NCBI GenBank assembly: GCA_017519005.1
Contig: JAFWTG010000026.1
Location: 1-40,450, forward strand
DNA: 40,450 nt
Source of the DNA: Oscillospiraceae bacterium
GTDB lineage: Bacteria; Bacillota; Clostridia; Oscillospirales; Oscillospiraceae
Reading direction: 5' to 3'
In this document: piece by piece, positions 25,905 to 32,961 of the stretch
Position numbering within the stretch: the first letter of the stretch is position 1
How the letters are laid out: every line of letters begins with the position of its first letter
The notes under the pieces: model-generated
What the model saw: the letters and a program-made list of their open reading frames with translations, nothing else
What the model was told of the DNA's origin: nothing
Databases searched by the model: none
Program-made: the position numbers and the translations under genes

Positions 25905-25945
25905 GCAAAAGCCCGGAGCGTCAAAAACGCTCCGGGCTTCTTGCG
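25905..25945. terminator. Bidirectional terminator between convergent genes
   Basis: AGCCCGGAGCG (25910-25920) pairs perfectly with CGCTCCGGGCT (25928-25938) around a 7-nt loop. A-rich sequence lies to the left and TTCTT to the right. It serves the HGG-module operon on plus and the ABC exporter operon on minus. Confidence 0.75.
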
Positions 25946-25962
25946 TACGCGCCGTGCCCGCG

Positions 25963-26415
25963 TTACTTGGCAGCGGCTTCGGTGGCGGCGGCGCTCTCCA
26001 GCGCCTGGAGCTCTTCCAGCTCCTTCATGAGTTCCTCCATGCCAGCCTGATCCTTCGGCATCTTGGCGACAATGCCGGCAAGGCCGAAGTAGGGATCGTC
26101 GCAGTACTGTGCGATCAGAGCGCCGGGCTTGGCCTTCTCGGCGGTGGCCTTCAGCACCTTGAGCATGTTGACGGAAGAGAGCGTCATGGCAATCGCCATC
26201 ACCACGGCGATAACGCCCAGCACGATGGCGCCAACGCCCTTGCCGCCCTTCTTCTTGCCCAGAATGCCGATCACAATGGCCAGAACGCCGAGCACCAGGG
26301 CGATGCCGCCTCCGATGACGCCCGTAAGCAGGGTCATAAAGAGCGCGATCAGAATGGCCAGAATTGCCAGAACGATACCGAGGACCGGATGTCCGGCCTT
26401 CATTTTGGGTTCCAT
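25963..26415 (-). CDS. Small membrane protein, DUF4190-like
   Basis: The 150-residue protein has three hydrophobic stretches. Two are nearly joined, at about 10-30 and 32-52 (GIVLAILAILIALFM, IGGGIALVLGVLAIVIGI). After the basic loop LGKKKGGKG, a third covers about 60-80 (GAIVLGVIAVVMAIAM). The Gly/Ala/Ile-rich paired helices split by a KKKGGKG loop are typical of DUF4190-type proteins of unknown function. The C-terminal 60 residues are charged, with ELMKELEELQALESAA as a likely amphipathic helix. AGGAGG lies 11 bp before the ATG. It follows the ABC permease by 54 bp on the same strand and may belong to that operon, with a short inverted repeat (GTTTCCG/CGGAAAC, 26446-26460) between them. Confidence 0.75.
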   Translation of the reverse strand: MEPKMKAGHPVLGIVLAILAILIALFMTLLTGVIGGGIALVLGVLAIVIGILGKKKGGKGVGAIVLGVIAVVMAIAMTLSSVNMLKVLKATAEKAKPGALIAQYCDDPYFGLAGIVAKMPKDQAGMEELMKELEELQALESAAATEAAAK

Positions 26416-26469
26416 AGTTTCTTTTTCCTCCTAGATATATTTTCGGTTTCCGTCGGAAACGCGAATCAC

Positions 26470-27240
26470 TTATTTAACGTCCTTCTTGTCGAAAATCCGG
26501 ACAGACAGCCAAAGGAAGAGGCAGATGAAAATGGCGGATACCACCAGCGCCTTGACCGTAGGCGGGTTGCTTTCCTGCAGGATCGTATCCGGCATATAGT
26601 TGGCGACTTCGAAATCCTTCTTGGTGAAGATTTTGTCCAAGCCCGTATCGATGCCGTAATAGACCACGGACAGCAGCCCCATGCCGGCAAGGACCGCGTA
26701 GGTTGTACCCAGAGATTTGCTCTGAATGACTGCGACGAAGAGCAGGAGAATGGCGCAGAGGCTCTCGATCAGCAGCAGCCGCAGCACAAAAACGCGCAGG
26801 GCGTCGAGGATCGCGGAGTCAACCACGATCTTCTGAACGAGGACGGTGCCGATCAGGCTGCCGATCAGGGACACCAGCATGAACACCAGCATGTGGGGGA
26901 TGGAGCTCAGGTACTTGGAGAAGACCGTGAAGCCCTTCTTGGGCATCTGGCCGGCGATGTTCTTGACGTAGCCGTTCTCCACGTCCGCATAGAAAAAGCT
27001 GCTAAGCGAAATCAGGCTCAGCATCACGCCCAGGCTACCCGGCTGACCCTTGATCAGGTCGGAGAGCAGCGCCTGCTTGGGGAACAAATCCACTTCCGCG
27101 CCCAGAAGCTCGCCCAAGGAGAAGAGCAGACGGAGCAGGGGCGTGCTTACCAGCGCAACGCAGAAGGCCAGGAACAGGCAGACTTTGAAGCTTCTGGCCT
27201 TCCGCATACGGTAGAGGTCCATTCTGATCAGATTACCCAT
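26470..27240 (-). CDS. ABC transporter permease, ABC-2 type
   Basis: The 256-residue integral membrane protein starts MGNLIRMDLYRMRKARSFKV, the classic N-terminus of ABC-2 permeases of the bacitracin/lantibiotic-export class. About six hydrophobic segments follow (for example LFLAFCVALVS, VMLSLISLSSFFYA, LVFMLVSLIGSLIGTVL, LLLIESLCAILLLFVAVI, YAVLAGMGLLSVVYYG, LVVSAIFICLFLWLS). The start codon overlaps the end of the ATPase gene by 8 bp, which indicates translational coupling and a shared complex. The pair should export a peptide or lipid-like compound or protect against one. No regulator or two-component system is adjacent, and the substrate is unknown. Confidence 0.88.
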   Translation of the reverse strand: MGNLIRMDLYRMRKARSFKVCLFLAFCVALVSTPLLRLLFSLGELLGAEVDLFPKQALLSDLIKGQPGSLGVMLSLISLSSFFYADVENGYVKNIAGQMPKKGFTVFSKYLSSIPHMLVFMLVSLIGSLIGTVLVQKIVVDSAILDALRVFVLRLLLIESLCAILLLFVAVIQSKSLGTTYAVLAGMGLLSVVYYGIDTGLDKIFTKKDFEVANYMPDTILQESNPPTVKALVVSAIFICLFLWLSVRIFDKKDVK

Positions 27241-28147
27241 TGTGCTTCCCTCCCGTCACGCCAAGATAGTAGTCCTCCAGAGAGAACGTATGCTCGCTGA
27301 GTTCCCGCAGACCGACGCCCGCCCCGACGATGGCCTTGGCCATGGCAGGAGTCTCATCCATCCGCTCGGTAATGCGCAGCCCATCGTGCTGCGGATCAAT
27401 GGCCTTGATGCCGATGCCGTTCAGCGCCTTGACCGCGGCAGCGTCGTCCTCGGTGCGAATCAGAACGTACTGTTCGGTGCGCTTGTGCAGCTCCTCAACG
27501 CTGAACTCATCCAGAAGCGTTCCCTCGTGGATGATGCCGTAGGCGTCGGCCAGCTTGGAGAGCTCGTCCAGGATATGGCTGGAGATCATGATCGTGATGC
27601 CCTTTTCGTCCCGCAGACGGGAAAGAATCTCACGGACCTCCACGATGCCCTGGGGATCCAGACCGTTGATGGGCTCGTCCAGGATCAGGATCCTGGGATC
27701 GCCGATCAGGGCCAGGCCGATGCCCAGGCGCTGCCGCATGCCCAGAGAATAGGCGCCCGCGGGCTTTTTCCGGTCGGTGGCCTCCAGGCCGATAAGCTTC
27801 AGCAGCTCATCCACGTAGCCCTCGGGCTTGATGCCCATGCCGAGGCACTTGATTTTCAGGTTTTCATAGGCGGAGAGCCGGGGATATAGACCGGGATGCT
27901 CGATCAGCACGCCCACGTTCCGCAGCTCCTTCCGCATCTCCGCGCCAGTCTTGCCGAAGAGCGAATAGCTGCCGCGGGTGGGAGCGGACAGACCGCTGAT
28001 CATCCGCATAATGGTGGTCTTGCCCGCGCCGTTTCTTCCGATCAGGCCATAGATCTGGCCCTCCCGGATGTGCAGGCTGACGTCCTTGGCGGCTTCCTTC
28101 TGGCCATAGATCTTGGTCAGCTCGTGGGTTTCCAGAATATAGTCCAT
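27233..28147 (-). CDS. ABC transporter ATP-binding protein, BcrA-like
   Basis: The 304-residue ATPase powers the permease encoded downstream. It has Walker A GRNGAGKT at 37-44, the signature SLGMRQR at about 134-140, Walker B ILILDEP with NGLDP at about 153-164, and an H-loop His in ISSHILDE. The roughly 90-residue C-terminal extension is usual for the BcrA/antibiotic-export group. ATG at 28147 is chosen because GGAGGT lies 5 bp upstream; a longer frame has no ribosome binding site. A promoter is present just upstream, so the ATPase, the permease and probably the small membrane protein form one operon. Confidence 0.93.
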   Translation of the reverse strand: MDYILETHELTKIYGQKEAAKDVSLHIREGQIYGLIGRNGAGKTTIMRMISGLSAPTRGSYSLFGKTGAEMRKELRNVGVLIEHPGLYPRLSAYENLKIKCLGMGIKPEGYVDELLKLIGLEATDRKKPAGAYSLGMRQRLGIGLALIGDPRILILDEPINGLDPQGIVEVREILSRLRDEKGITIMISSHILDELSKLADAYGIIHEGTLLDEFSVEELHKRTEQYVLIRTEDDAAAVKALNGIGIKAIDPQHDGLRITERMDETPAMAKAIVGAGVGLRELSEHTFSLEDYYLGVTGGKHNG

Positions 28148-28177
28148 TCTGCACCTCCATGGTTCAAATTCCGGATA

Positions 28178-28206
28178 ATTATAACACAAATACGCGAATT
28201 GCGCAA
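28178..28206 (-). promoter_or_regulatory. Sigma-A promoter of the ABC exporter operon
   Basis: On minus: TTGCGC (28201-28206), 17-bp spacer, TATAAT (28178-28183), about 30 bp before the ATG at 28147. No terminator separates it from the upstream PreA-like gene, so some read-through is possible. Confidence 0.7.
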
Positions 28207-28256
28207 GCTTTCTGTGTATTTTTTGCGAATTTTTGCTATTTTTCCTGTTTTCGAGC

Positions 28257-29756
28257 TCAACTCCGCTTTGTGATGCGCTTGCGGCTGGAGCTGATGGCCC
28301 GCTGTGGGCAGACCAACACGCAGAGATGGCAGCCCACGCACTGCTTCGCGCTGAACAGGGGGCGGCGGTCCTCCGACAGGCGGATGGCCTGGTGGCCGCC
28401 GTCGGCGCAGGAAATCACACAGCGGCCGCAGCCGATACATTTCTCCCGGTGGAATTTGGGGATGATGACCGTGTCCCGCTCCAGCACGTCGGTGGTCTCG
28501 CTGACGGAGTCCAGGGCCAGGCCCTTGAGCTCCGCCACGCTTTGAAAGCCCTTCTCCGCCAGATACAGATTGAGTCCGGCCTTCAGATCGTCGATAATCC
28601 GGTAGCCGTACTGCATCACCGCGGTGGTGACCTGAATGCTGTCCGCCCCCAGCAGAAGGAACTCCAGCGCATCCTGCCAGCTTTCAACGCCGCCCATGGC
28701 GCTCAGATGCATCCCGGTGAGGGTCGGATTCTGGCCCAGCTCCGTGAGAAAGCGCAGAGCAATGGGCTTCACGGCGCTGCCGCTGTAGCCGCCCACGGCA
28801 GACATTCCGTGGACCGCCGGGGAGGAAACGTAGGTATGCGGGTTCACGCCGATGACGCTCTTGATGGTGTTGATGGCGGCAATTCCGTCGGCGCCTCCCT
28901 GCAGGGCGGCTTCGGCGGCGGGGCTCATTCTCGCCACGTTGGGCGTCAGCTTGGCCAAAATCGGAATGCTCGCTCCCCGCCGTGCCGCCGCGGTGAAGCG
29001 CTTCACCAGCTCCGGCACCTGGCCGATATCGGAGCCCAGACCGCCGTCCGCCATATTGGGACAGGAGAAGTTCAGCTCGATGGCGTCGGCGCCGTTTTCC
29101 TGGCAAAGCCGGGCCAGCTCCTCCCACTCCGCGTCGTTCTGTCCCATAATGGAGGCCAGAATAAACTTCGTGGGATAGTTCCGCTTCAGCCGCCGGAAAA
29201 TCTCCATATTCTCCGCCACGCTGTGGTCGGAGAGCTGCTCGACGTTCTTGAAGCCGATGATGCCCCCGTCGCTGCCGGTGATGGCGGAGAAGCGAGGCGA
29301 GGCCTCGTGGATCTCAAAGGAACAGACGGTTTTGAAGGCCGCGCCGGCCCAGCCGGCCTCAAAGGCCCTGGCGCACATATCATAGGTGCTGGCCACCACG
29401 GAGGAGGACAGGAGGAAGGGATTCTCCAGCGGAATGCCGCAGAATCTCGTCCGCAGCCGCTCCTCGTCCTCCGGCAGCGGCAGCTCCAGCAGCGGACGGA
29501 CTTCTTCCCGCAGCCGGGTCAGCAGCCGACGGATCGGGACCTGGCCGGGGCGGACGCAGGCCCGCTCGCAGGGAGCGGAGCAGGCGGCGCAGAGATCCGC
29601 CGCCGGGATGCGGGAGGCGGCGGCTTTTTCATCGTCAAACCAGACGCTTCGCAGCAGCGAGGCCGGGTCCAGGCCTTCGCAGGCATTGGAGCAGGGGGCG
29701 TTTTCGCAAAGGGCACAGCGGATCATATCCGCGCGGTACAGCTTTCGGTCAAACAT
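28257..29756 (-). CDS. PreA-like dihydropyrimidine/dihydroorotate dehydrogenase with N-terminal Fe-S domain
   Basis: The 499-residue flavoprotein likely reduces uracil/thymine or a related substrate with FMN in a TIM barrel. Residues 1-95 form an alpha-helical iron-sulfur domain with C14, C17, C22, C26 and C56, C59, C63, C67 (C-x2-C-x4-C-x3-C, twice). The FMN barrel spans about 100-420, with NPFLLSSS, LNFSCPN, and IQVTTAVMQYG. The C-terminal ferredoxin domain has CIGCGRCVISC and CVGCHLCVLVC. In animal DPD and in PreT-PreA, an FAD/NADPH unit lies between or beside these parts. Here it is absent from the chain, and no PreT gene is adjacent. Electrons may come from ferredoxin. AAAGGAG lies 8 bp before the ATG. 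The gene starts 49 bp after the reverse transcriptase gene. Substrate is uncertain. Confidence 0.85.
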   Translation of the reverse strand: MFDRKLYRADMIRCALCENAPCSNACEGLDPASLLRSVWFDDEKAAASRIPAADLCAACSAPCERACVRPGQVPIRRLLTRLREEVRPLLELPLPEDEERLRTRFCGIPLENPFLLSSSVVASTYDMCARAFEAGWAGAAFKTVCSFEIHEASPRFSAITGSDGGIIGFKNVEQLSDHSVAENMEIFRRLKRNYPTKFILASIMGQNDAEWEELARLCQENGADAIELNFSCPNMADGGLGSDIGQVPELVKRFTAAARRGASIPILAKLTPNVARMSPAAEAALQGGADGIAAINTIKSVIGVNPHTYVSSPAVHGMSAVGGYSGSAVKPIALRFLTELGQNPTLTGMHLSAMGGVESWQDALEFLLLGADSIQVTTAVMQYGYRIIDDLKAGLNLYLAEKGFQSVAELKGLALDSVSETTDVLERDTVIIPKFHREKCIGCGRCVISCADGGHQAIRLSEDRRPLFSAKQCVGCHLCVLVCPQRAISSSRKRITKRS

Positions 29757-29805
29757 AAGGCAATCTCCTTTGCAGCTTGTGGTTGTCTTCGGAATCAGGC
29801 GTTTG

Positions 29806-31011
29806 TCATTTCTCGCGGGACGCGGCGTCGTAGTAGGCGTGGACCAGACTGCGATAGCCGAGGGCCTTCAGGTCCTCATAGCGCACGTTGTAGCGGGCCT
29901 TGGTCCGCCTGCCGCTGATCAACGTACGGAGGCAGTCCTGCGCGTACAGGTCGATGACGCGCAGGCTGTCGGCGGTGTTGATGACGGAGAAGAACCAATG
30001 GCTCCAGCTGAGCTCATGGTCGGAGGGGCTCTCCAGCAGCTTCCGGTTGAAGACCCGGATGAAGGCCGCCGCGGCCTGCTGTCCGCTCCGGCCGGTTCGG
30101 TCCCGCCAGCGGGCCAGCGCCCGGGTCTTGCGGCGCATCTTGGCCTTGAGCTTGGCCAGCGTGGCGGGCGCGATATCCACCCGGCCTTCCTTGCAGCAGA
30201 AGCCCAGAAAGGTCCAGCCGCTCTCCGGCGTGAACCACTCCTCCTTTTTGGGGTTGACCGCCAGGCCCTTCTCCGTCAGAACGGCGCGGATTCGCTCCGC
30301 CTGAGTCCAGAGCTCCGCCTCTGTGGGCGCGAAGACGATGATATCGTCGGAATAGCGGGCGTAGACCGCGCCGCGGCCGCAGAACTCCGCATCCAGGTCC
30401 TTCAGATAGAGGTTGGCGTAGAAGGAGGACTGGGGTGTTCCCGCCATGATGCCCTTCTGCTCGATCAGCGGCTTCCCGCCGTCCAGCGCCGCGGGCTCTG
30501 TCAAGAGGCCGGCCAGAAAGGCGTACAGCGCCGGGTCCGGAGCCAGGGCTGCATGCAGCAGGGGCAGGAAGCGCTCCAAATCGACAGAGTTGAAGTAGTT
30601 GCTCACGTCCACCTTGTAGGCGTACATCCGGCTCAGCCCCGGCACGGAGCGCAGGGTGCGGATCGCGTCCTTGGCGGTGCGGCCCGGGCGGAAGGACCAG
30701 AGACCGGGGGCAAAGAGCTCGTCGCAGCTCCGCAGCAGCAGCCAGGTCAGCAGCTTGAAAACCGTATTCTCCGGCTCCGGGTAGATATAGACCACCCGCT
30801 TCTTTTCGGAGTGCTGCTTGGAGATCACCGCCCGCCGGGGCAGGGGCAGGGCCTCTCCCCTGCTGATTCTCTGGCAGACCGGCAGATAGGCACCCGCGTC
30901 GATATATGCCCGCAGCTGCTTCTCGTCCCGGGCGGAGCAGATCAGCGCGCGCTTGTATTCGTAAAACGCCTCCCAGATCTCCGGCCGGGACAGCAGATCG
31001 AGCAGGGACAT
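29806..31011 (-). CDS. Reverse transcriptase (RNA-directed DNA polymerase), not an intron maturase
   Basis: The 401-residue protein has reverse transcriptase motifs in order: SFRPGRTAKDAI (about 106-117), KVDVSNYFNS with catalytic Asp135, KGIMAGTPQSSFYANLYLKDLD around 186-207 (cited in parts), and YSDD at 220-223 carrying the two other Asp. NPKKEEWFTPESGWTFLGF follows, then a basic helical thumb. There is no HNH endonuclease domain and no group II intron around it. The motif-4 sequence differs from classical retron and DGR forms (no NAxxH seen). The class is therefore uncertain; an unassigned or group II-like lineage is possible. ATG at 31011 has AGGAGG 6 bp upstream. A longer open frame reads through the inverted repeat but lacks any start signal. 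A structured 141-bp inverted-repeat element abuts it 5'. Defence, housekeeping repair or selfish spread cannot be told apart here. Confidence 0.88.
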   Translation of the reverse strand: MSLLDLLSRPEIWEAFYEYKRALICSARDEKQLRAYIDAGAYLPVCQRISRGEALPLPRRAVISKQHSEKKRVVYIYPEPENTVFKLLTWLLLRSCDELFAPGLWSFRPGRTAKDAIRTLRSVPGLSRMYAYKVDVSNYFNSVDLERFLPLLHAALAPDPALYAFLAGLLTEPAALDGGKPLIEQKGIMAGTPQSSFYANLYLKDLDAEFCGRGAVYARYSDDIIVFAPTEAELWTQAERIRAVLTEKGLAVNPKKEEWFTPESGWTFLGFCCKEGRVDIAPATLAKLKAKMRRKTRALARWRDRTGRSGQQAAAAFIRVFNRKLLESPSDHELSWSHWFFSVINTADSLRVIDLYAQDCLRTLISGRRTKARYNVRYEDLKALGYRSLVHAYYDAASREK

Positions 31012-31031
31012 GGACTTCCTCCTGAAAAAAG

Positions 31032-31172
31032 AAAAAACAGAAAGAGAAAGCGTTAAAGCCCGAATAATTTCGGGAAGTACCAGACCGTACACGAATCGGC
31101 TGCCTGCGAAGCCGCTTCTTCGGATTCGTGCCGGGTCCGCCGCAGGCGCAGAGCGTTCTCTTTCTGTTTTTT
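31032..31172 (-). ncRNA. Candidate structured RNA 5' of the reverse transcriptase (retron-like layout)
   Basis: A 17-bp perfect inverted repeat, arm AAAAAACAGAAAGAGAA at 31032-31048 and its complement at 31156-31172, encloses 107 nt. On the minus strand, the strand of the reverse transcriptase, the inside can form CACGAATC/GATTCGTG with an inner CGAAG/CTTCG, and CCCGAA-ATTA-TTCGGG. GCCTGCG and CGCAGGC offer a competing pairing. The element ends 8 bp before the AGGAGG of the reverse transcriptase. Retron msr-msd RNAs have this layout, with a1/a2 arms flanking 5' of the polymerase gene. A leader attenuator is the main alternative, because a T-rich tract follows the 3' arm. That it is an RNA at all is inference. 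Confidence 0.5.
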
Positions 31173-31182
31173 TAGTTTTGTG

Positions 31183-31199
31183 GCGGACCGTCGGTCCGC
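31183..31199. other. GC-rich 8-bp hairpin after the 170-residue gene
   Basis: GCGGACCG, one T, CGGTCCGC: perfect arms only 7 bp downstream of the stop of the 170-residue gene and 10 bp from the arm of the long inverted repeat. No T run follows it on minus, so it is a poor terminator. It may be part of the same RNA structure. Confidence 0.5.
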
Positions 31200-31205
31200 G
31201 GTCGG

Positions 31206-31718
31206 TCAGCCCTCCAGCGCGGCGCGAATCCGCCTGACCACGTAGGAGCGGGCGTTCCACCAGCCCTCGTAGTCGTGATAGAAGCGCAGATAGGGGGTGC
31301 CGTTCCGCCGGCAGTCCCGGCGAAGCTGCTGCAGATCCGCCCTCCGGGACATGATCTCCACCACCAGGACGAGCTTGTCAAAGTCATAGAAGCTATAGAT
31401 CGTCGTTCTGTCGCTTCTGGGGTTTTCGCTGCGGATCACCCGGTATGCGGCGAAGTCCCGGTTGAAGATATCCTCGAAGTATTGCAGATAGCTGCCGGGG
31501 AAGTTGTACTGGTTGGGCTCGTTGGGCATCCGCTCGCCCCAGGAGCGGCCGATGGGGGTCTCCTCCCCCTGCGGGACGTTGACGGTATAGGCAGGTTCTG
31601 GCCTGGCTGCGGGACGCTGGGACGCAGGCGCAACGCTCTGCTCCTTGCCCTGGATCAGATCCACCAGATCCGTCAGAGACGGCTTCTTGCCGCCCAAAAG
31701 CTTGGATAACAGGCTCAT
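31206..31718 (-). CDS. 170-residue protein of unknown function upstream of reverse transcriptase
   Basis: The start (GGAGG 7 bp before the ATG) gives MSLLSKLLGGKKP, an amphipathic N-terminus, followed by a disordered Gln/Pro/Ala linker (about 25-55). A folded domain then spans about 60-170. Its strands IYSFYDFDKLVLVVEIMS and a later GTPYLRFYHDYEGWW are reminiscent of restriction-endonuclease-like folds, in which an Asp and a Glu lie on adjacent strands and a G-x-P-x-L-R strand follows. The Lys of the usual catalytic site is not visible, so activity is doubtful. No membrane helix or signal peptide. It stops 194 bp before the reverse transcriptase start, with two hairpins in that gap, and probably shares its transcript. 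A link in function is inference from position. Confidence 0.75.
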   Translation of the reverse strand: MSLLSKLLGGKKPSLTDLVDLIQGKEQSVAPASQRPAARPEPAYTVNVPQGEETPIGRSWGERMPNEPNQYNFPGSYLQYFEDIFNRDFAAYRVIRSENPRSDRTTIYSFYDFDKLVLVVEIMSRRADLQQLRRDCRRNGTPYLRFYHDYEGWWNARSYVVRRIRAALEG

Positions 31719-31787
31719 GGCATTCCCTCCAATTTGATGATTTGTATTGGTTGCCGGGACGGCGTTTCTTGCGCGCCTCGGCAGGAT

Positions 31788-32810
31788 TTACGAAAAGTTC
31801 GCGGACCACAGGTGCTCCGCCAGCGCCGCGTCGGCAAAGTCCACGATGATCCAGCCCCGCAGCTCTTCCGTGGGCAGCTCCAGCAGACGGGGGTTCAGCG
31901 CGTTTGCGTAATGGAAGGGATGGCCGTAGGCTGCCGTCCCCTTGGTGCTGAGGAAGTGGACGGACAAATCCTCCGGGACGATGGCCGGTTCCCGGAGGCC
32001 GGCCAGGAAGGCGCTCCACTTGTCCTCCGTGCCGTAGCAGAAGCGATCCTGGACCCAGAGGCGATAGCTGCCCTGGTCCACGGCCTCCGCGTGCCTGGAG
32101 ACTTCTTTCCCGTCGTCCTGCTGCGGCCAGCGCAGGGAGACGCCGGCCTCAGGGCCGAGCCCGGCTGCGTCCCGGTGGCGGCGCAGCAGCACCAGCTTGC
32201 CCCGGGCCTCGCCCAGGGTGGGGAGGGTATCCGTCAGCAGGACCAGATCGCCGCGCTGCTTCAATTCACCGGTCAGCAGGGTCTCAAACTCCTCCAGCGG
32301 CGCGGTGACGTGCTCATACTTGACGGCGAAGAGCACGGTTTCCGTCGGATGCGCTTTCAGAAAGGCGGCGCATTGATCCAGCACGTCGCCCAGCAGCAGC
32401 GTATCCGACCAGGGCATGGGACCCCTGCGGCAGCTGGTAAAGCCGTGCATCAGCCGAAGCTGCGCGTTTTCCCGGTCGCCGGATTCGGCAAAGCCCAGGC
32501 GGATATCCAGGTATCGGAAGCCCGCATTCAGCTGCTCTTCAATGGAAAGCGCCTGACATTTCGTGATAAAGGCCAGCTGGGAATATTGGGTGGCGGAGTC
32601 GTGGGTGCCTGGAAGGACGATCTCATTCAGCCGCAGACCGTCGTCCAGCTTTGCCATCCAGTCCGCCGAGCCTGCGGCCGTTTTGACGGAGACAGTCTCC
32701 GTCAGCGGGATCACGAACAGCGCGGCTGCAGCCAGCAGGATCACGGCCAGCAGAACGCAGAGGACGCGCAGCAGGATTCTGAGCGGACGGGGGCGTTTCT
32801 TCTGCGGCAT
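31788..32810 (-). CDS. Membrane-anchored PI-PLC X-domain protein
   Basis: The 340-residue protein has a basic N-terminus (MPQKKRPRPLRI) and a single membrane helix at about 10-34, so the catalytic domain faces outward. It matches bacterial phosphatidylinositol-specific phospholipase C of the X-domain type: LPGTHDSAT with His70, LSIEEQLNAGFRYLDIRL, and LMHGFTSC with His122, the two histidines expected for acid-base catalysis. A DxR pair is in LDIRL. The C-terminal part (DFADAALAEHLWSANF) fits the end of the barrel. Such enzymes cleave phosphatidylinositol or GPI-type anchors, but many gut relatives have unknown substrates. ATG at 32810 has AAGGAG 8 bp upstream. A divergent promoter pair separates it from guanine deaminase. 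Transcription may continue into the 170-residue gene, 69 bp on. Confidence 0.85.
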   Translation of the reverse strand: MPQKKRPRPLRILLRVLCVLLAVILLAAAALFVIPLTETVSVKTAAGSADWMAKLDDGLRLNEIVLPGTHDSATQYSQLAFITKCQALSIEEQLNAGFRYLDIRLGFAESGDRENAQLRLMHGFTSCRRGPMPWSDTLLLGDVLDQCAAFLKAHPTETVLFAVKYEHVTAPLEEFETLLTGELKQRGDLVLLTDTLPTLGEARGKLVLLRRHRDAAGLGPEAGVSLRWPQQDDGKEVSRHAEAVDQGSYRLWVQDRFCYGTEDKWSAFLAGLREPAIVPEDLSVHFLSTKGTAAYGHPFHYANALNPRLLELPTEELRGWIIVDFADAALAEHLWSANFS

Positions 32811-32842
32811 GGGATCAGCTCCTTCGCTTTCTGTCTGTATGT

Positions 32843-32871
32843 ATCCTACCATTTATGCGGGAGGCTGTCAA
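32843..32871 (-). promoter_or_regulatory. Sigma-A promoter of the PI-PLC-like gene
   Basis: On minus: TTGACA (32866-32871), 17-bp spacer, TAGGAT (32843-32848). It may drive the PI-PLC-like, 170-residue and reverse transcriptase genes together, since no other promoter was found between them. Confidence 0.7.
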
Positions 32872-32902
32872 GGCGGAGGTTGTATATTTTTCCGAAATTC
32901 GA

Positions 32903-32931
32903 TTGCATTTCGCCGCAACATGCCGTATAAT
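32903..32931 (+). promoter_or_regulatory. Sigma-A promoter of guanine deaminase
   Basis: TTGCAT (32903-32908), 17-bp spacer, TATAAT (32926-32931), about 30 bp before the ATG. It is divergent from the PI-PLC promoter. No purine riboswitch aptamer fits in the short leader. Confidence 0.7.
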
Positions 32932-32961
32932 ATTGACAGCATACAAGTTGGAGGGTCTCCC

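Noticed and set aside
28233-29918. Plus-strand open frame opposite the PreA-like gene
   Set aside because: The minus frame carries all cluster cysteines and FMN motifs; the plus frame has shadow composition only.
31032-31172. Diversity-generating retroelement with template and variable repeats
   Set aside because: No Avd-like gene, no C-type-lectin target and no second near-copy of the inter-arm sequence was seen in the window.
29806-31260. Group II intron around the reverse transcriptase
   Set aside because: No maturase X/HNH extension, no domain V-like hairpin downstream and no interrupted exon was seen.
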